64,000 nucleotides of DNA, from the NCBI GenBank assembly GCA_950295325.1, contig OX485805.1:35389501-35453500 (forward strand), written 5' to 3'. The position numbers and the translations under genes are program-made. The number at the start of each line of letters is the position of its first letter. Positions within the stretch are counted from its first letter, which is position 1. The notes under the pieces are model-generated. The model made no database searches. It saw only the letters and a list, made by a program, of their open reading frames with translations, and was not told the origin of the DNA. The DNA comes from Polytrichum commune. Lineage: Eukaryota; Streptophyta; Polytrichopsida; Polytrichales; Polytrichaceae. Shown one piece after another: positions 36,739-47,392 of this stretch.

Positions 36739-38049
36739 ATGCCCCGTCAAAGTGAGCGGCAGGTGCTTTTGGACACATTGGAGTCAGTATGGGGCGCGGA
36801 GTTGTGCTTGAGTTTTTTGCAAGGCGATAGCAGCAGCGACTCGGAAGGGAATCTCGAAGATTTCGACGAGTTTAGTTCCCTAGGCGATGATGAATTATCA
36901 AGCTCCGATGACAGTGACGACGAGATGCTCAGCATGCCAATCCTCCACACCTGCATTTCCTCTCAACGCTACATCGGGGAGAGAGAGCTGGCTCCACGGA
37001 ATCTTCTTGAACTCAACGTCATTCGCAACTGGCCTGAGCAAAAGTTCCAACAGACATTTCGGATGACTCCTATTGCATTTCAGAAAATCCTTGGTATGAT
37101 TTCCAACCACTCCGTCTTCTATAACGATCGCCACACATACCAAATTCAACCTGAGTTTCAGCTAGCCGTTGCACTGTACCGCTTTGGTCTCTCCGGGACC
37201 GGAGCGTCACGTGCGAACATCGCGAATTTCTTTAGAATCTCTGAGGGCGCTGTGACCAAGTACACCGACAGGGTTATGGTTGCACTCTTGTCATTGGAGC
37301 CATCCGTTGTGAAGTGGCCTTCCCCTCCTGAGAAGCAAATCTTGAAATCTGAAATCCAAGACCTCACAGGGTTTCCATCCATGATAGGAATCGTCGATAG
37401 CACATACATTGTCCTTTCTTACAAACCTTCCAAGAATGGGGAAGATTACTATTGCAGGAACGAGGTGTATGCCGTGGTGGCCTTGATTGTCTGTGACCAC
37501 AAAGGTAAAATTACTTACATACATGTGGGGTTTCCTGGATCCTCTACCGATAGCCATGTCTTCCTCAACTCCAGACTTTGGCTTAGCCGTGATGATCTCT
37601 TCCATGGAGAGGAATATTTGCTTGCAGATTCAGCATTCCCACTCTCAGCCATCTGCATCCCTCCATTTAAAGAAACTTCTTCCCAGCCCGATGATGTTGA
37701 GTTTGATGGCCACCTTGCTTCTGTGCGAGCAAAGTCAGATCATTGCATTGGCATGCTTAAAGGAAGATTCCCAAGCTTGAGAGGCCTTCAAGTGCAACTT
37801 TTGTCCAACCACGATCACATGCAAGTCAATCTGTGGGTGCGAGCATGTGCAGTTTTACACAACTTGTTGCTTGAAGATTATTACGACCCTAACTGGACCG
37901 ATGTTAGTGACTTGACCGAGGAAGAACCCTACCAAGACGCTGGAAATGTAGGTGCCCCTCCTTCCACTCCAAGCGAGGAGGCATTTGCAAAAGAGAAGAG
38001 ACAGAAAATTAAGGAGACGGTGCTAGCACATCATGCTGATGATTCCTAA
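36739..38049 (+). CDS. PIF/Harbinger transposase-derived nuclease-like protein
   Basis: A single uninterrupted frame of 436 residues. Residues 1-65 are acidic and Ser-rich. About 100-180 hold a helix-turn-helix-like region (RISEGAVTKYTDRVM). About 205-380 form a DDE_Tnp_4/HARBI1-type domain with Asp220 in GIVDSTYIV, Asp271 in GFPGSSTDSHVF and the late motif SDHCIGMLKGRFPSL. The family's third acid is normally Glu in an E-H/R-x-x-G-x-L-K-G-R-F context; here it is Asp334. Such proteins cut and join DNA in active transposons, while domesticated relatives (HARBI1, ALP1) have other roles. No terminal inverted repeats with a TTA/TAA duplication were found around it, and no Myb-like partner frame. 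An intact frame without a visible element fits either a recent insertion or a domesticated gene. Confidence 0.88.
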   Translation: MPRQSERQVLLDTLESVWGAELCLSFLQGDSSSDSEGNLEDFDEFSSLGDDELSSSDDSDDEMLSMPILHTCISSQRYIGERELAPRNLLELNVIRNWPEQKFQQTFRMTPIAFQKILGMISNHSVFYNDRHTYQIQPEFQLAVALYRFGLSGTGASRANIANFFRISEGAVTKYTDRVMVALLSLEPSVVKWPSPPEKQILKSEIQDLTGFPSMIGIVDSTYIVLSYKPSKNGEDYYCRNEVYAVVALIVCDHKGKITYIHVGFPGSSTDSHVFLNSRLWLSRDDLFHGEEYLLADSAFPLSAICIPPFKETSSQPDDVEFDGHLASVRAKSDHCIGMLKGRFPSLRGLQVQLLSNHDHMQVNLWVRACAVLHNLLLEDYYDPNWTDVSDLTEEEPYQDAGNVGAPPSTPSEEAFAKEKRQKIKETVLAHHADDS

Positions 38050-38269
38050 GCGCGCAGTTTTGATTCATAGGCAGCTGAATCAAAGTGTGGAGCTTTCGCT
38101 CTTCATTGAAGATTTTCTTTACATCGACACCTCCCTGATGTTACTTGCTGTGCTTCTCCTCTCACATAAAAGCCGCAAGGCTTTCCAAGCTGTCCTTTCT
38201 CTGTCACTTGGATTTTTTAATAGTCACTGCTGTATTCATCTGTGCGCAAGATCATTCTCTCAAGATGTG

Positions 38270-38395
38270 AAGTCTCTGAGTAACTCTAAGAGTGGAGATT
38301 TCACGGCAGCATTACGTATAACTCAGTCTTGCCTATAGTAGAGTTATACGTAATGTGGCAGTGAAATGCCCACTCCTAGAGTTTCTCAGAGACTT
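38270..38395 (+). repeat. Long imperfect hairpin downstream of the transposase-derived gene
   Basis: Two 55-base arms (38270-38324 and 38341-38395) pair at 48 of 55 positions with a 16-base loop. The innermost 15 and outermost 11 pairs are perfect (GAGTTATACGTAATG and AAGTCTCTGAG). It starts 221 bases after the stop codon, probably within the 3' untranslated region. The form fits a microRNA-like foldback, a tiny MITE or an RNA processing signal; the sequence cannot decide. Confidence 0.9.
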
Positions 38396-39285
38396 TGCTT
38401 CTTATGCCTGAGACTGGAGGAATTGCAATGGCTTGCATAGCTAACACCGGTTCCGGCTACATAAATGCTAACTTCCTGCTTGAGAATTATTAGGACCCAA
38501 ACTAGAATGTCCTGATATATTCAGTGAGGAAGAATCATGCCAAGGCATTGAGGTGCTTATACTAAACTGCATTGACACACCAAGATGAAGAGTAGACTGT
38601 AAAGATGTTGATGCTAGTCTCTACGTTCTTAATTGATATACCTATAACGGTTAAAGACTAACACAACAAATCAACCTATCTTTATACAACATTGCAGCTA
38701 CAGGATGTATACCTCACAGTTGATAAGTGCCCATACAACCTCATATACCTCACTAGACTCAAATCAAGTATTCTCAAATTCATGTCCTCCATGAGACATC
38801 TATGTCAAAATATCTAGATGAGACACTTCCAATTCAACCCATGTGACCTATGTTGCAGTCGTCAATCCTCCACATCTAGCAGTAAATTATCCCACACTCA
38901 TACCATGATGATCCACAAAGTTGTCAGACATTTTGCATACAGAGCACATACACAAGTATTTCCTGTGACTGGGAAATGTCAAGTTCAACTTTTCCTCAGG
39001 AATCTGACACGAGGAACCTTCAATCCTCAAGTTATGAAGTCTCCAAAAGCTTTACTGGTGGAGAATGTCTGTATGTGTTCACTGTCAAACTCTTCAAAGA
39101 CTAAGCTCATGGTCACCGCCAGAAGGCATACGGCGTCACACATGGTCTCTAGTAGACCTGTGGCATCTTGCCAAGGCACCAATATTCACTACAAGGAAGA
39201 TTGGTGTTTCAAACTAACTTTCTTAACTATAATGTTGTGTGGACAATGTATCCAACCTCTTTTACCCCGACCTTCAATCTCACCT
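38396..39285. other. Spacer between convergent genes
   Basis: About 0.9 kb between the hairpin and the CPN60 alpha stop codon. It must hold the 3' flanks of the two convergent genes. No coding feature is supported. Confidence 0.5.
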
Positions 39286-42200
39286 TTACATACTCATGCC
39301 AGGGACTGAAGGAACTGCAGGAGCCTTCTTCTGCTCTTTCTCAACCACAATGGCCTGTGTTGTGAGCACCATCCCAGCCACAGAGGCAGCATTCTGAAGG
39401 GCACACCGTGTGACCTTTGCAGGGTCAATAACTCCAGCCTCTAGGAGATTCTCATACTTGTCTGTCATAGCATTGTAACCCATCTCCCACTCACTCTCAG
39501 CTATCTTCTCAATCACCACAGCACCCTCCACTCCAGCATTGTGTGCAATCAAAGCTGCTGGAGCAACTAAAGCCTGTATAGATCAACCATACAAGGAAGA
39601 AGTGAACAACCATGTGCATAATGCACTAGTCCAGTTTGCTCCAACAGATAATGACAACATGCGTGATTTTCTACTCCCTGGTTAAATTCATAAATGAGCA
39701 ACAAAATGTAAGAAAAAACTATATCTATATTTCTATATACAATTTTCCCTTCCCCTTTTTCCATTCAAATCTCACCCTTTGCACAATGTCAGCTCCAAGT
39801 CTTTCTTCAGGGTCCACAAGAGTCTCCTTAATAGCTGGCACCTTCATAGACAAGTGCACCAATGCAGCACCTCCTCCGGGGACAATGCCTTCCTCAATGG
39901 CAGCAAAAGTTGCATTCTTTGCATCCTCGATTCTTAATTTCCTATCTTCTAGCTCACTCTCTGTCGCTGCTCCAACCTGTATGACCACATTCATGGGTGA
40001 GTGTTCAATTCTATGAACTATATCAACCCCAACCTGTATCTATGTATCTACTAGATATTTCCACATCCCAAGTAGGCCTTCACTGCTTAAGATCTTCATT
40101 ACTCTGGTGGATGCCTTCCATTACCTCTAATTTTGAAAATGCAGCAATACCAGAAATTGCAAGTAGCTTCCTTCTTCAGTGTTGTACCCTTATTGATTTC
40201 TCTGGTAGTGGCTAATGCTATATATTATGCTAGTGCACAAGTCATTGGGATGCTAACCCCACCTTATACAATACTGAAATCTATAACATTGGCCGCAGAA
40301 AGAGGTGTTGTTCATTCTTTAACTTGAATCGACATCAAGAAAGTCTAACAAGTATGGAATCTAACATTATATGGACAGAATAACATCAGATTTGCATACC
40401 TTGATCACTGCAACTCCTCCTGACAGCTTGGCAATGCGCTCAGAAAGCTTTTCAGTGTCGTAAACTGAATCAGTCTCAGCCAGCTCTTTCTTAAGTTGAG
40501 CAATGCGGGCCTGGATCTCATCCTTGCTGGCAACATCTGAAATGATGGTTGTGGAGTTGTTCTTCATGGTTATCTTTCTCGCAATGCCAAGTTGCTCAAC
40601 ACTAGCTGTCTCAACCTTCATACCCAAGTCACCTGCCAGGAATTCCGCCCCTGCACACAGAATCCATGCCCATGTAAGACATCAAAATGACTCATGCACC
40701 CATCTAACATGGAATAAAATGATCACTATTGTCTCTCATTCATCCTTCAAGAATTTGTGAAGGCACTCAGACTGTTAACCTGTATTACCAACATCACGAC
40801 CTGATGACGGATCAACCGGCTACCAGATTCATCATATAAAGCAGAAGACTGTGCAGCTCCCAAGAATTATGCTTCAGCTCCTTGTATGGACAGTACCTAA
40901 CTGACTCACGAAGTGCAATGGCAAGTACCTGTGAGAATGGCAATGTCCTGAAGAAGAGCTTTGCGGCGTTCCCCAAATCCAGGGGCCTTCATGGCTGCCA
41001 CTTGGACGACACCCCTCAGCTTGTTCACCACAAGTGTGGCAAGAGCCTCACCAGTGACATCCTCAGCAATGATGAGCAGTGGTGCATTCAATTGTGTGAT
41101 TTTCTCAAGGACTGGAATCATTTCCTTGATAGTTGTAATCTTCTGATCGGTAACAAGGACTCGTGCATTTTGAAATTCAACAAGAAGTTTTTCTGCATTG
41201 GTCACAAATTGGGGAGAGGCATAGCCTCTGTCAATCTGCATAAATAGAGCATCAGTACCATGCATTCGATATTGCAATGTCACACATATTCTGGAAATTC
41301 AGTTTATGAAAACAGGTCCATAAAAACCTCAGTAGATAACTTGTTTAGCTCTTGGCACATTTCCAAGGAAATGCTTCCAGGCTCTTGAATAGTACAGAAA
41401 AAGCTCTAATAAAGCTGAACCACTTACCTCCATACCCTCCTCCACATCGACCGTCGTGTCAAAGGATGAGGAGGACTCAATAGAGAGCACGCCATCAGGT
41501 CCAACCTTGTCAATGGCATCCGCAATCATGGTGCCAATAAAATCGTCATTTCCAGCAGAGATTGCAGCCACAGCTGCAAAATCACCCCCACAATTTTATT
41601 TTTATTTACACTGTGCATAACATTGAAAAGGTCGATATTGTTGCCATAGAAAGTACGTCCTTTAGCATCATACAGGAGTGTGATACATCAACCACAAAGA
41701 TCAATGTACCTTTGATAGTTTCACGGCCTTGCACAGGCTGTGCCTTCTCTTTCAGTTCTTCAATAAGAGCAGCTACGGTTTTGTCAATCCCTTTCTTGAT
41801 GGACACAGGGTTGGCTCCCGAAGTCACATTGAGGAGGCCCATCTTGATCAATTCTCTTGCAAGAACACAAGCAGTTGTTGTTCCATCACCTGCAGAGTCA
41901 TTTGTCCTGCTGGCCACCTGAATTCACCAGAAGGACATGCACACAAAACCAGGTCATTCAACACTAGACTCAAATTCCCATTACATTACTAAAAGTAAGA
42001 GAAGGTTGTTACAAGAATCAGAAGAACAGAAAATAGAGTCGTGCGCTGAAGTTGGCAAGAACACTTACCTCTCTGATAAGAGCAGCTCCCGCATTTTCCA
42101 TAGCATTGGGCAACTCAATGGCCCGAGCAATCGTGACACCATCATTGATCACTTTGGGAGTACCAAACTCATCCAGAACTACATTGCGGCCTGCAAATCC

Positions 42201-42957
42201 ACAACATAGTGCGCTTCTCCAGGTTACTTCATCCCATACTTAGATGCTCAAACAAATTGAATGGAACTATTATCTGTGAGGTAAATTCTAAACACCTTAT
42301 ACTGACTCATTAAGGTGAACTTGCTTCTACTAGCTGTAGACTTGGTACTTCAGATCATTCCCAGACGCTTGATCCAAAATCACCTGACAACAATTCTTAC
42401 CTCGAGGACCCAAAGTAACACCTACAGAATCCGCCAGTTTGTCAATTCCTGCTTGCATTGCAGTTCGAGAGTCTTGGCCAAAGACTATGTCCCTTGCAGC
42501 TGCTCTCACTGATAGCCTGCACTTCCTGCTTTTGTTACTGGAGACGTGGTTTTGAATAAGGCCAGAAAGCTGATTTTTCCCATTCACGAATCCAGACACC
42601 CTAGTGCTTGTCTTGAGCTGCATCAATTTCCGCAACCAAATCAGAGACTCGTCCCTTTACTACCTCCATAAACGGTTTAAGGCAAATATAAATATGTGGC
42701 AAAAAACAACGGGGATAAGCATTATCCTAGCCCTATTATAGCCTGATAAAGATTAAGCGACATCCATAACACCTCCCGGTCAGTCTGTCTAAAACCACTT
42801 CAAATATTTTACAAGACGTAATCTCACACTCCAAAGTGGAGGATTCCAAAATTCTTTTGGAAGATGGAAGACTTACAGATGGAGAGGGAGATGTGGAAGC
42901 AACTGCCAGTGAAGGCGAGCCTGTCATCCTATTTGCCATCATTGCATTCGCAGCCAT
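39286..42957 (-). CDS. CPN60A: Chloroplast chaperonin 60 subunit alpha
   Basis: Nine minus-strand coding exons: 42877-42957, 42401-42617, 42069-42190, 41710-41917, 41428-41573, 40929-41235, 40400-40650, 39776-39976 and 39286-39573. Phases agree, giving 606 residues (Arabidopsis CPN60A1 is 586). It is a subunit of the chloroplast GroEL-type folding machine that, with beta subunits and CPN20/CPN10, folds Rubisco large subunit and other stromal proteins. The first ~70 residues are Ser/Arg-rich transit peptide. The mature part has [13 protein letters not shown], the ATP-binding [11 protein letters not shown] with the catalytic Asp at about 151, [35 protein letters not shown] and [15 protein letters not shown]. 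The match is to alpha rather than beta, for instance in [20 protein letters not shown]. An acceptor at about 43011 suggests a 5' untranslated intron. Confidence 0.96.
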
Positions 42958-45900
42958 GACTGCACTTAGACCTTGAAGTTAGACTGCACTTGCCCCCAAG
43001 CCCAAATGCCTGCAAAAAAGTGCGTCAGAATCAATATAAGTGCCTTATAGAGCAGCATTCCAGTGACACTAACATATGCAGGGAGATATACTGATTACAA
43101 CTCAGTACAGAAACAGTGGACATTTTCTGTCTCGAATTCCACAAAATCTTCTAGAAATATCCAGTGAACTCCAATCTCAAAAGATTGAAATAGATCACGT
43201 CTCTCTTAAAACACCGCAGCTCGTAAATCTCTAAATCTCTTTACTGACAATACTTCCTTTGGGCAGTATCCTCAAAAAACGACGCGTGATCTATAACATA
43301 CAATGCACATGCCAGAGCACCCACTTCAACTGTATATGAACACTTGCAAACTCGTGGCCTGATCTCTCATGGAGGACCGCCCCTCTTTTCGAATCAGAAC
43401 CTAATTGGTAATGCAACGTCACATTATAAAAATCCTCAAACAGATTGAGAATCTCCACCCTGGGGTGCACTACATTTAAACTTGCATTACAATGATATCA
43501 TACTGCAAATAAGGGCTACATTTCGACACCAAAACAAAAATATCTGTCGGATCCTTCAAACTTGATATCATACTTGAGGTATTTTTGTAGAAGATTTTAT
43601 CAACAACAGAATTCATGGTTCATGGTCTATAAACAACCAGTACTTCTACACTCAACTTGCATCAAATGCATGTAAGTTGTCCTAAACTCCAATTCTAGTG
43701 CTAAGATATCTTACAACGTTGAGGGCTGCTTGTAAGCTCTCATCTGCGAATGATAAGCGACACATTACTGTGAGCATCTTTAATCCATATCCAGGCATAG
43801 TCACTATTTCCAAGGGAACAAAGTCGGACAATTTACCGAAATCGTCAGCGTCAAAGATCCAAGAAGCCTGCCATAATTCAAGGACTGCAGGGAAATCGAG
43901 AGATGCATAATTCACAGAAGGCTCACATAACGTTCACATAGGCACAATTCCTCCCCACAGTTTCAGTCAAGTCCAAACAGGTTTTGAAGTTCGAAGCTCA
44001 TATTGAAAAGCATCAGAACTTCAAACTATATGAGAACGTGAACTCCTCTCTACATAGTCCAAAATGTAGTCGGGATGTTTAAGAAAAAGAAATCCCTCGC
44101 AAAGAAATTGTTCTGAGAATCGTATGCTCCAACCGAAAAGAAATCTGGAACAACGTAAGGGAAATAACTCTCTCCAAGATATCCTCACTTCGTAACTCTC
44201 TCCCAGTGAAATGCATTGCGTTGCAGAACAAGGAGATACAATCCTCAATTCCACTTACACTCCAGCCAAACGTGTTGTAGAACTAACCTCTGCGTGTGAG
44301 AAGTGGCTCAAAAGACGCGAAATTTTTTCTAATATGAAGGAACGAAAACAGTTCTGATCGTAACCAACGCGCGGCGTGGCGGAGACCGAAAAGCAGAATC
44401 AGGGAGGAGGCCGAGCCAGAAGAAGGCTGAGCAGAAGCGTCGAGAAACCTTACCCGCTTGAATGACCCCATACATCACCACACATACCCATGCACATCCT
44501 AGCCATGCATGCATCCATACATGGACATGGATGTTCCCAACGTTCCCAAAGTCAAGAGGAGCAGTGAAGAGAGCACTGGGAGCGTTGAGTCTATGGGAAC
44601 GTAGCAGGAGCCTTATCCAGGGGATGGCATGCCCATGAATGCTACCAGAAGGTCCTAGAACCCTGCCCTGCCCAACCCTATGCCCGCGCACAGTTTATTA
44701 TGGTGATCATTTTAGGTGGAGTACTTATTGCCATTTTGAGTTACCTACTCTTGGGAAGGATAAACCAACCCATTCACTAGTTTCTTGTTGGATGAATGCA
44801 ACGTTGTTTCCAAGGTATCAATGTAAGGGTTGTTTCGTCCCAGCTAGCCAATAGTGTATGTGGGAAATTAGTGAAGGTAATATTAAATTTCTTTATCCTA
44901 TGAAATTATTGTCACCAAAAGAGCTAGGATTTTGAGAGCTTAAAGAGTCATGATTTGGCAAAATAATGTGTGTTTCGGGAATTAGTACCACACACAATGA
45001 ACGGGATAGTCAATGTAGTTTGAAGCATGGGGTCCTAGCCCCTTGCATGCACCCATGCAAATGAAATAAAGTTCTAGGCCATCTCCAAACCATCTTTTCA
45101 CACATGTTGTTGTCAATAGTAGGATATTTTGGAACTTTGACCGCTGACTATGTATGTGCCCATTTACCCTTGCTGTAGCTCACCAAAAAGTATTTGTGAC
45201 AGGGAAAGGGTTATAGAAAAGACAAACCCAAATTTATTAAATTTCAAAAGAAGAGAAAAAAGTAAAAACAAGTGTGGCATAAACAAGTAATCAGACATAG
45301 CCTTTGAGACAAACATGAAATATTCTTGAAGATTGCATATCCATGTTCAAGATCAATGTCACTTCATTTTACAACTAGGTCTTCTAGTAGATGCTCTATT
45401 GGGAACATAAAGAAACGTTTTGTGGTGCTTAGAATTTGATATCTCCAACATTGCCCAACCATGTCTCCTGGGATTAAAATATACTTCTTGTTTGTAAAGG
45501 AGCTAGTATGTTGAGAAATAATCAATGACATCGAATTGCATCCTTCTCTGCAATGTGTTTGTTAGAACTTCAAAATACGTGTATTACAAGTTTCAATAAT
45601 CCAAGTCACCAACTTTAATTGTTTGAAAATACTTACTAATCCTCTTGAGGCGGTTTAATTTGAAAGATGTACCTAACAATAGGAACACATTTCAATTGAC
45701 TACAAAATCTCAAACTACAAAATCTCAAACACATTAGAGACATCCTTTAATCCAACTGGAGTTTTGGTCAAGAGTTGGCATACAAATTTGTCCATGTTTG
45801 GTAAGTTTTTGGTGCATGCTTGGAGTCGGTGTGGAGGTTTGGACGAAGAACATTGTAAGTTAAATTGGTTCATTGGGGCCAAACTCATTTTGATTCATGT

Positions 45901-46588
45901 ATGGCACAAATCAGCATATTAGTTTGCAGCAATTCTCCCGCACCCAATAGTGAGGATGTCAATTTGATGAACTTTTGTGGCCAGGTTACATTAAAACCCT
46001 GCATGGGAAGTGCAAACCAGAGAGAGAACCAAGGGATAAACTATACGTCTTGCTGAGGACTTTAGCAATTGAACCAAGAGATCAAACTGAGGACCAAAAA
46101 CATGACTCGTAACAGCATGTTATATGAACACAACAAAGCTCCACAGCTTGCACTCAAAAATTTATAAGCTGACTTACCAAAGGAAGGCAGTTTCTGGAAT
46201 GCAACTTCGTATGTATATTACAAGTACAATCTAAAAGTCGGTTTGCAAAGGTTTCAGGTGGTAAAAAGGGGGAAAATATTGTGAGAAAAGGGCATCAATA
46301 GTATCCGTATGCCATACTACCCGTGATTCATCTAATCATTTTCCAATGAAGCGACGGACATCTTTCCGATACTAAGAGCAGTAGCTCTACTTGGATATGT
46401 ATACGTATATATATTCAGGTTAACAATATAGCAACATGACACTCCTTCACCTCTTGAAAGTGAACATTTTGCTCTCGGACGCTAACTGGAGCATGAGTTA
46501 CTTTACTTGGGATGGAAAGAAGTTATTTTGTCAAAAGTTTACTATGTAACACCCTGTAACAAAGGCATGCAAATGGATGTTAGGTGAT
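42958..46588. other. CPN60A leader region and spacer
   Basis: On the minus strand TTTTTTGCAG/GCATTTGGG near 43011 and CAGAG/GTTAGT near 44286 would frame a 1.3-kb intron in the CPN60A 5' leader, with a leader exon around 44286-44470; this is an inference from splice consensus. 44.8-46.5 kb holds no supportable gene, only a fragment of the TIR element (about 45735-45925). Confidence 0.4.
45735..45925 (+). mobile_element. Fragment related to the TIR element of VTE1 intron 9
   Basis: ATCCTTTAATCCAACTGGAG, TTTGGTCAAGAGTTGG, CCATGTTTGGTAAGT and GTGTGGAGGTTTG follow the order of the minus strand of 8937-9286. The second inverted end was not found, so this is a truncated copy. Confidence 0.65.
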
Positions 46589-47372
46589 CTAGAACCTCAC
46601 CCAACAGCGGGTGCATTCCCCTGCGCAATCACCCTGGCAATCAATGTTGTATCCAAGCACCTGCGGGTTTCGATTTAATACGCTCTTCAAATTTTTCCCA
46701 GCAATTCCCCACTTGCTATCCAATGTGGCCAGACTTGACTGAATCTCTCGCTCCGTCAAACCCACGAGCTCAGGAAACTTCTTCAATAGGGTAGACAAGT
46801 CCAAGCCAAGATCTTTCATCAAGGAAAAGCTGTTGGAAACGGTCTCAGGGTCAGGTATGGTTGCCTGTTTCTCTTCACCCCAGTAGTCTGAGTAGGACCA
46901 GCCAAAGGACTTGGCAAGAACGTCATCAGCCTCCTCACTACTGAGCCCTAACTCTTCCACATGCTTCCGAGCAATTTGCCACCTCTCCAGCCCAGTGGCA
47001 TCAAACTTCTCGGTGAAATGGGCGGCAGAGGTTGCTGTGCAAGCCAAATCAATTGCTAATTTTCTTGGACTTGAATCAGACCAGCTACTTACGGATGATA
47101 ATGATGCAGCCCCGTGCCCCTTTCGTAGAAGATATTTAGGTCCTGGCGAGTATGAGGATGCTGAGTTGATGTTCTGCAATTTCCGGAGAGAAAACAGAGA
47201 GAGAATCAAAATGGAGAAATCGGTCATGTATTGATTACTGTACAGATCATGCCGGCAAGAAGATGACCAAGAACATGTCAATTACGGCAGGACTTACAAT
47301 GCTCTTCGAGGAAATTGTCGTGGTCTGTACAAGTCCAGGCATCGACCCCATATGAAATGCCGCTGCTTGCAT
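46589..47372 (-). CDS. Short mTERF-like protein, probably organellar
   Basis: Two exons, 47298-47372 and 46589-47173, joined in phase 0, give 219 residues. The start is the ATG in the first exon; an acceptor just upstream (47393-47394) implies a 5' untranslated intron. The N-terminus is Ser/Arg/Lys-rich and could be a transit peptide. The C-terminal half has mTERF-type helical repeats: LSTLLKKFPELVGLTEREI and GIAGKNLKSVLNRNPQVLGY, the pattern in which a Pro precedes a hydrophobic helix. The last residues, DCQGDCAGECTRCW, contain four regularly placed Cys and match a plant-specific tail I recall in some mTERF-related proteins. Plant mTERFs bind organellar nucleic acids to affect transcription or splicing. 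At 219 residues this one is shorter than most, so DNA binding is uncertain. Confidence 0.75.
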
Positions 47373-47392
47373 CTTCCCAAATGTCAAGGCAC

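Noticed and set aside
38033-38338. 101-residue frame overlapping the transposase end
   Set aside because: It overlaps the last codons of the secure frame and runs into the hairpin; composition is not protein-like.
43682-43915. 77-residue minus-strand frame with protein-like composition
   Set aside because: It lies within the likely CPN60A leader intron, has no recognisable domain and no clear splice pairing.
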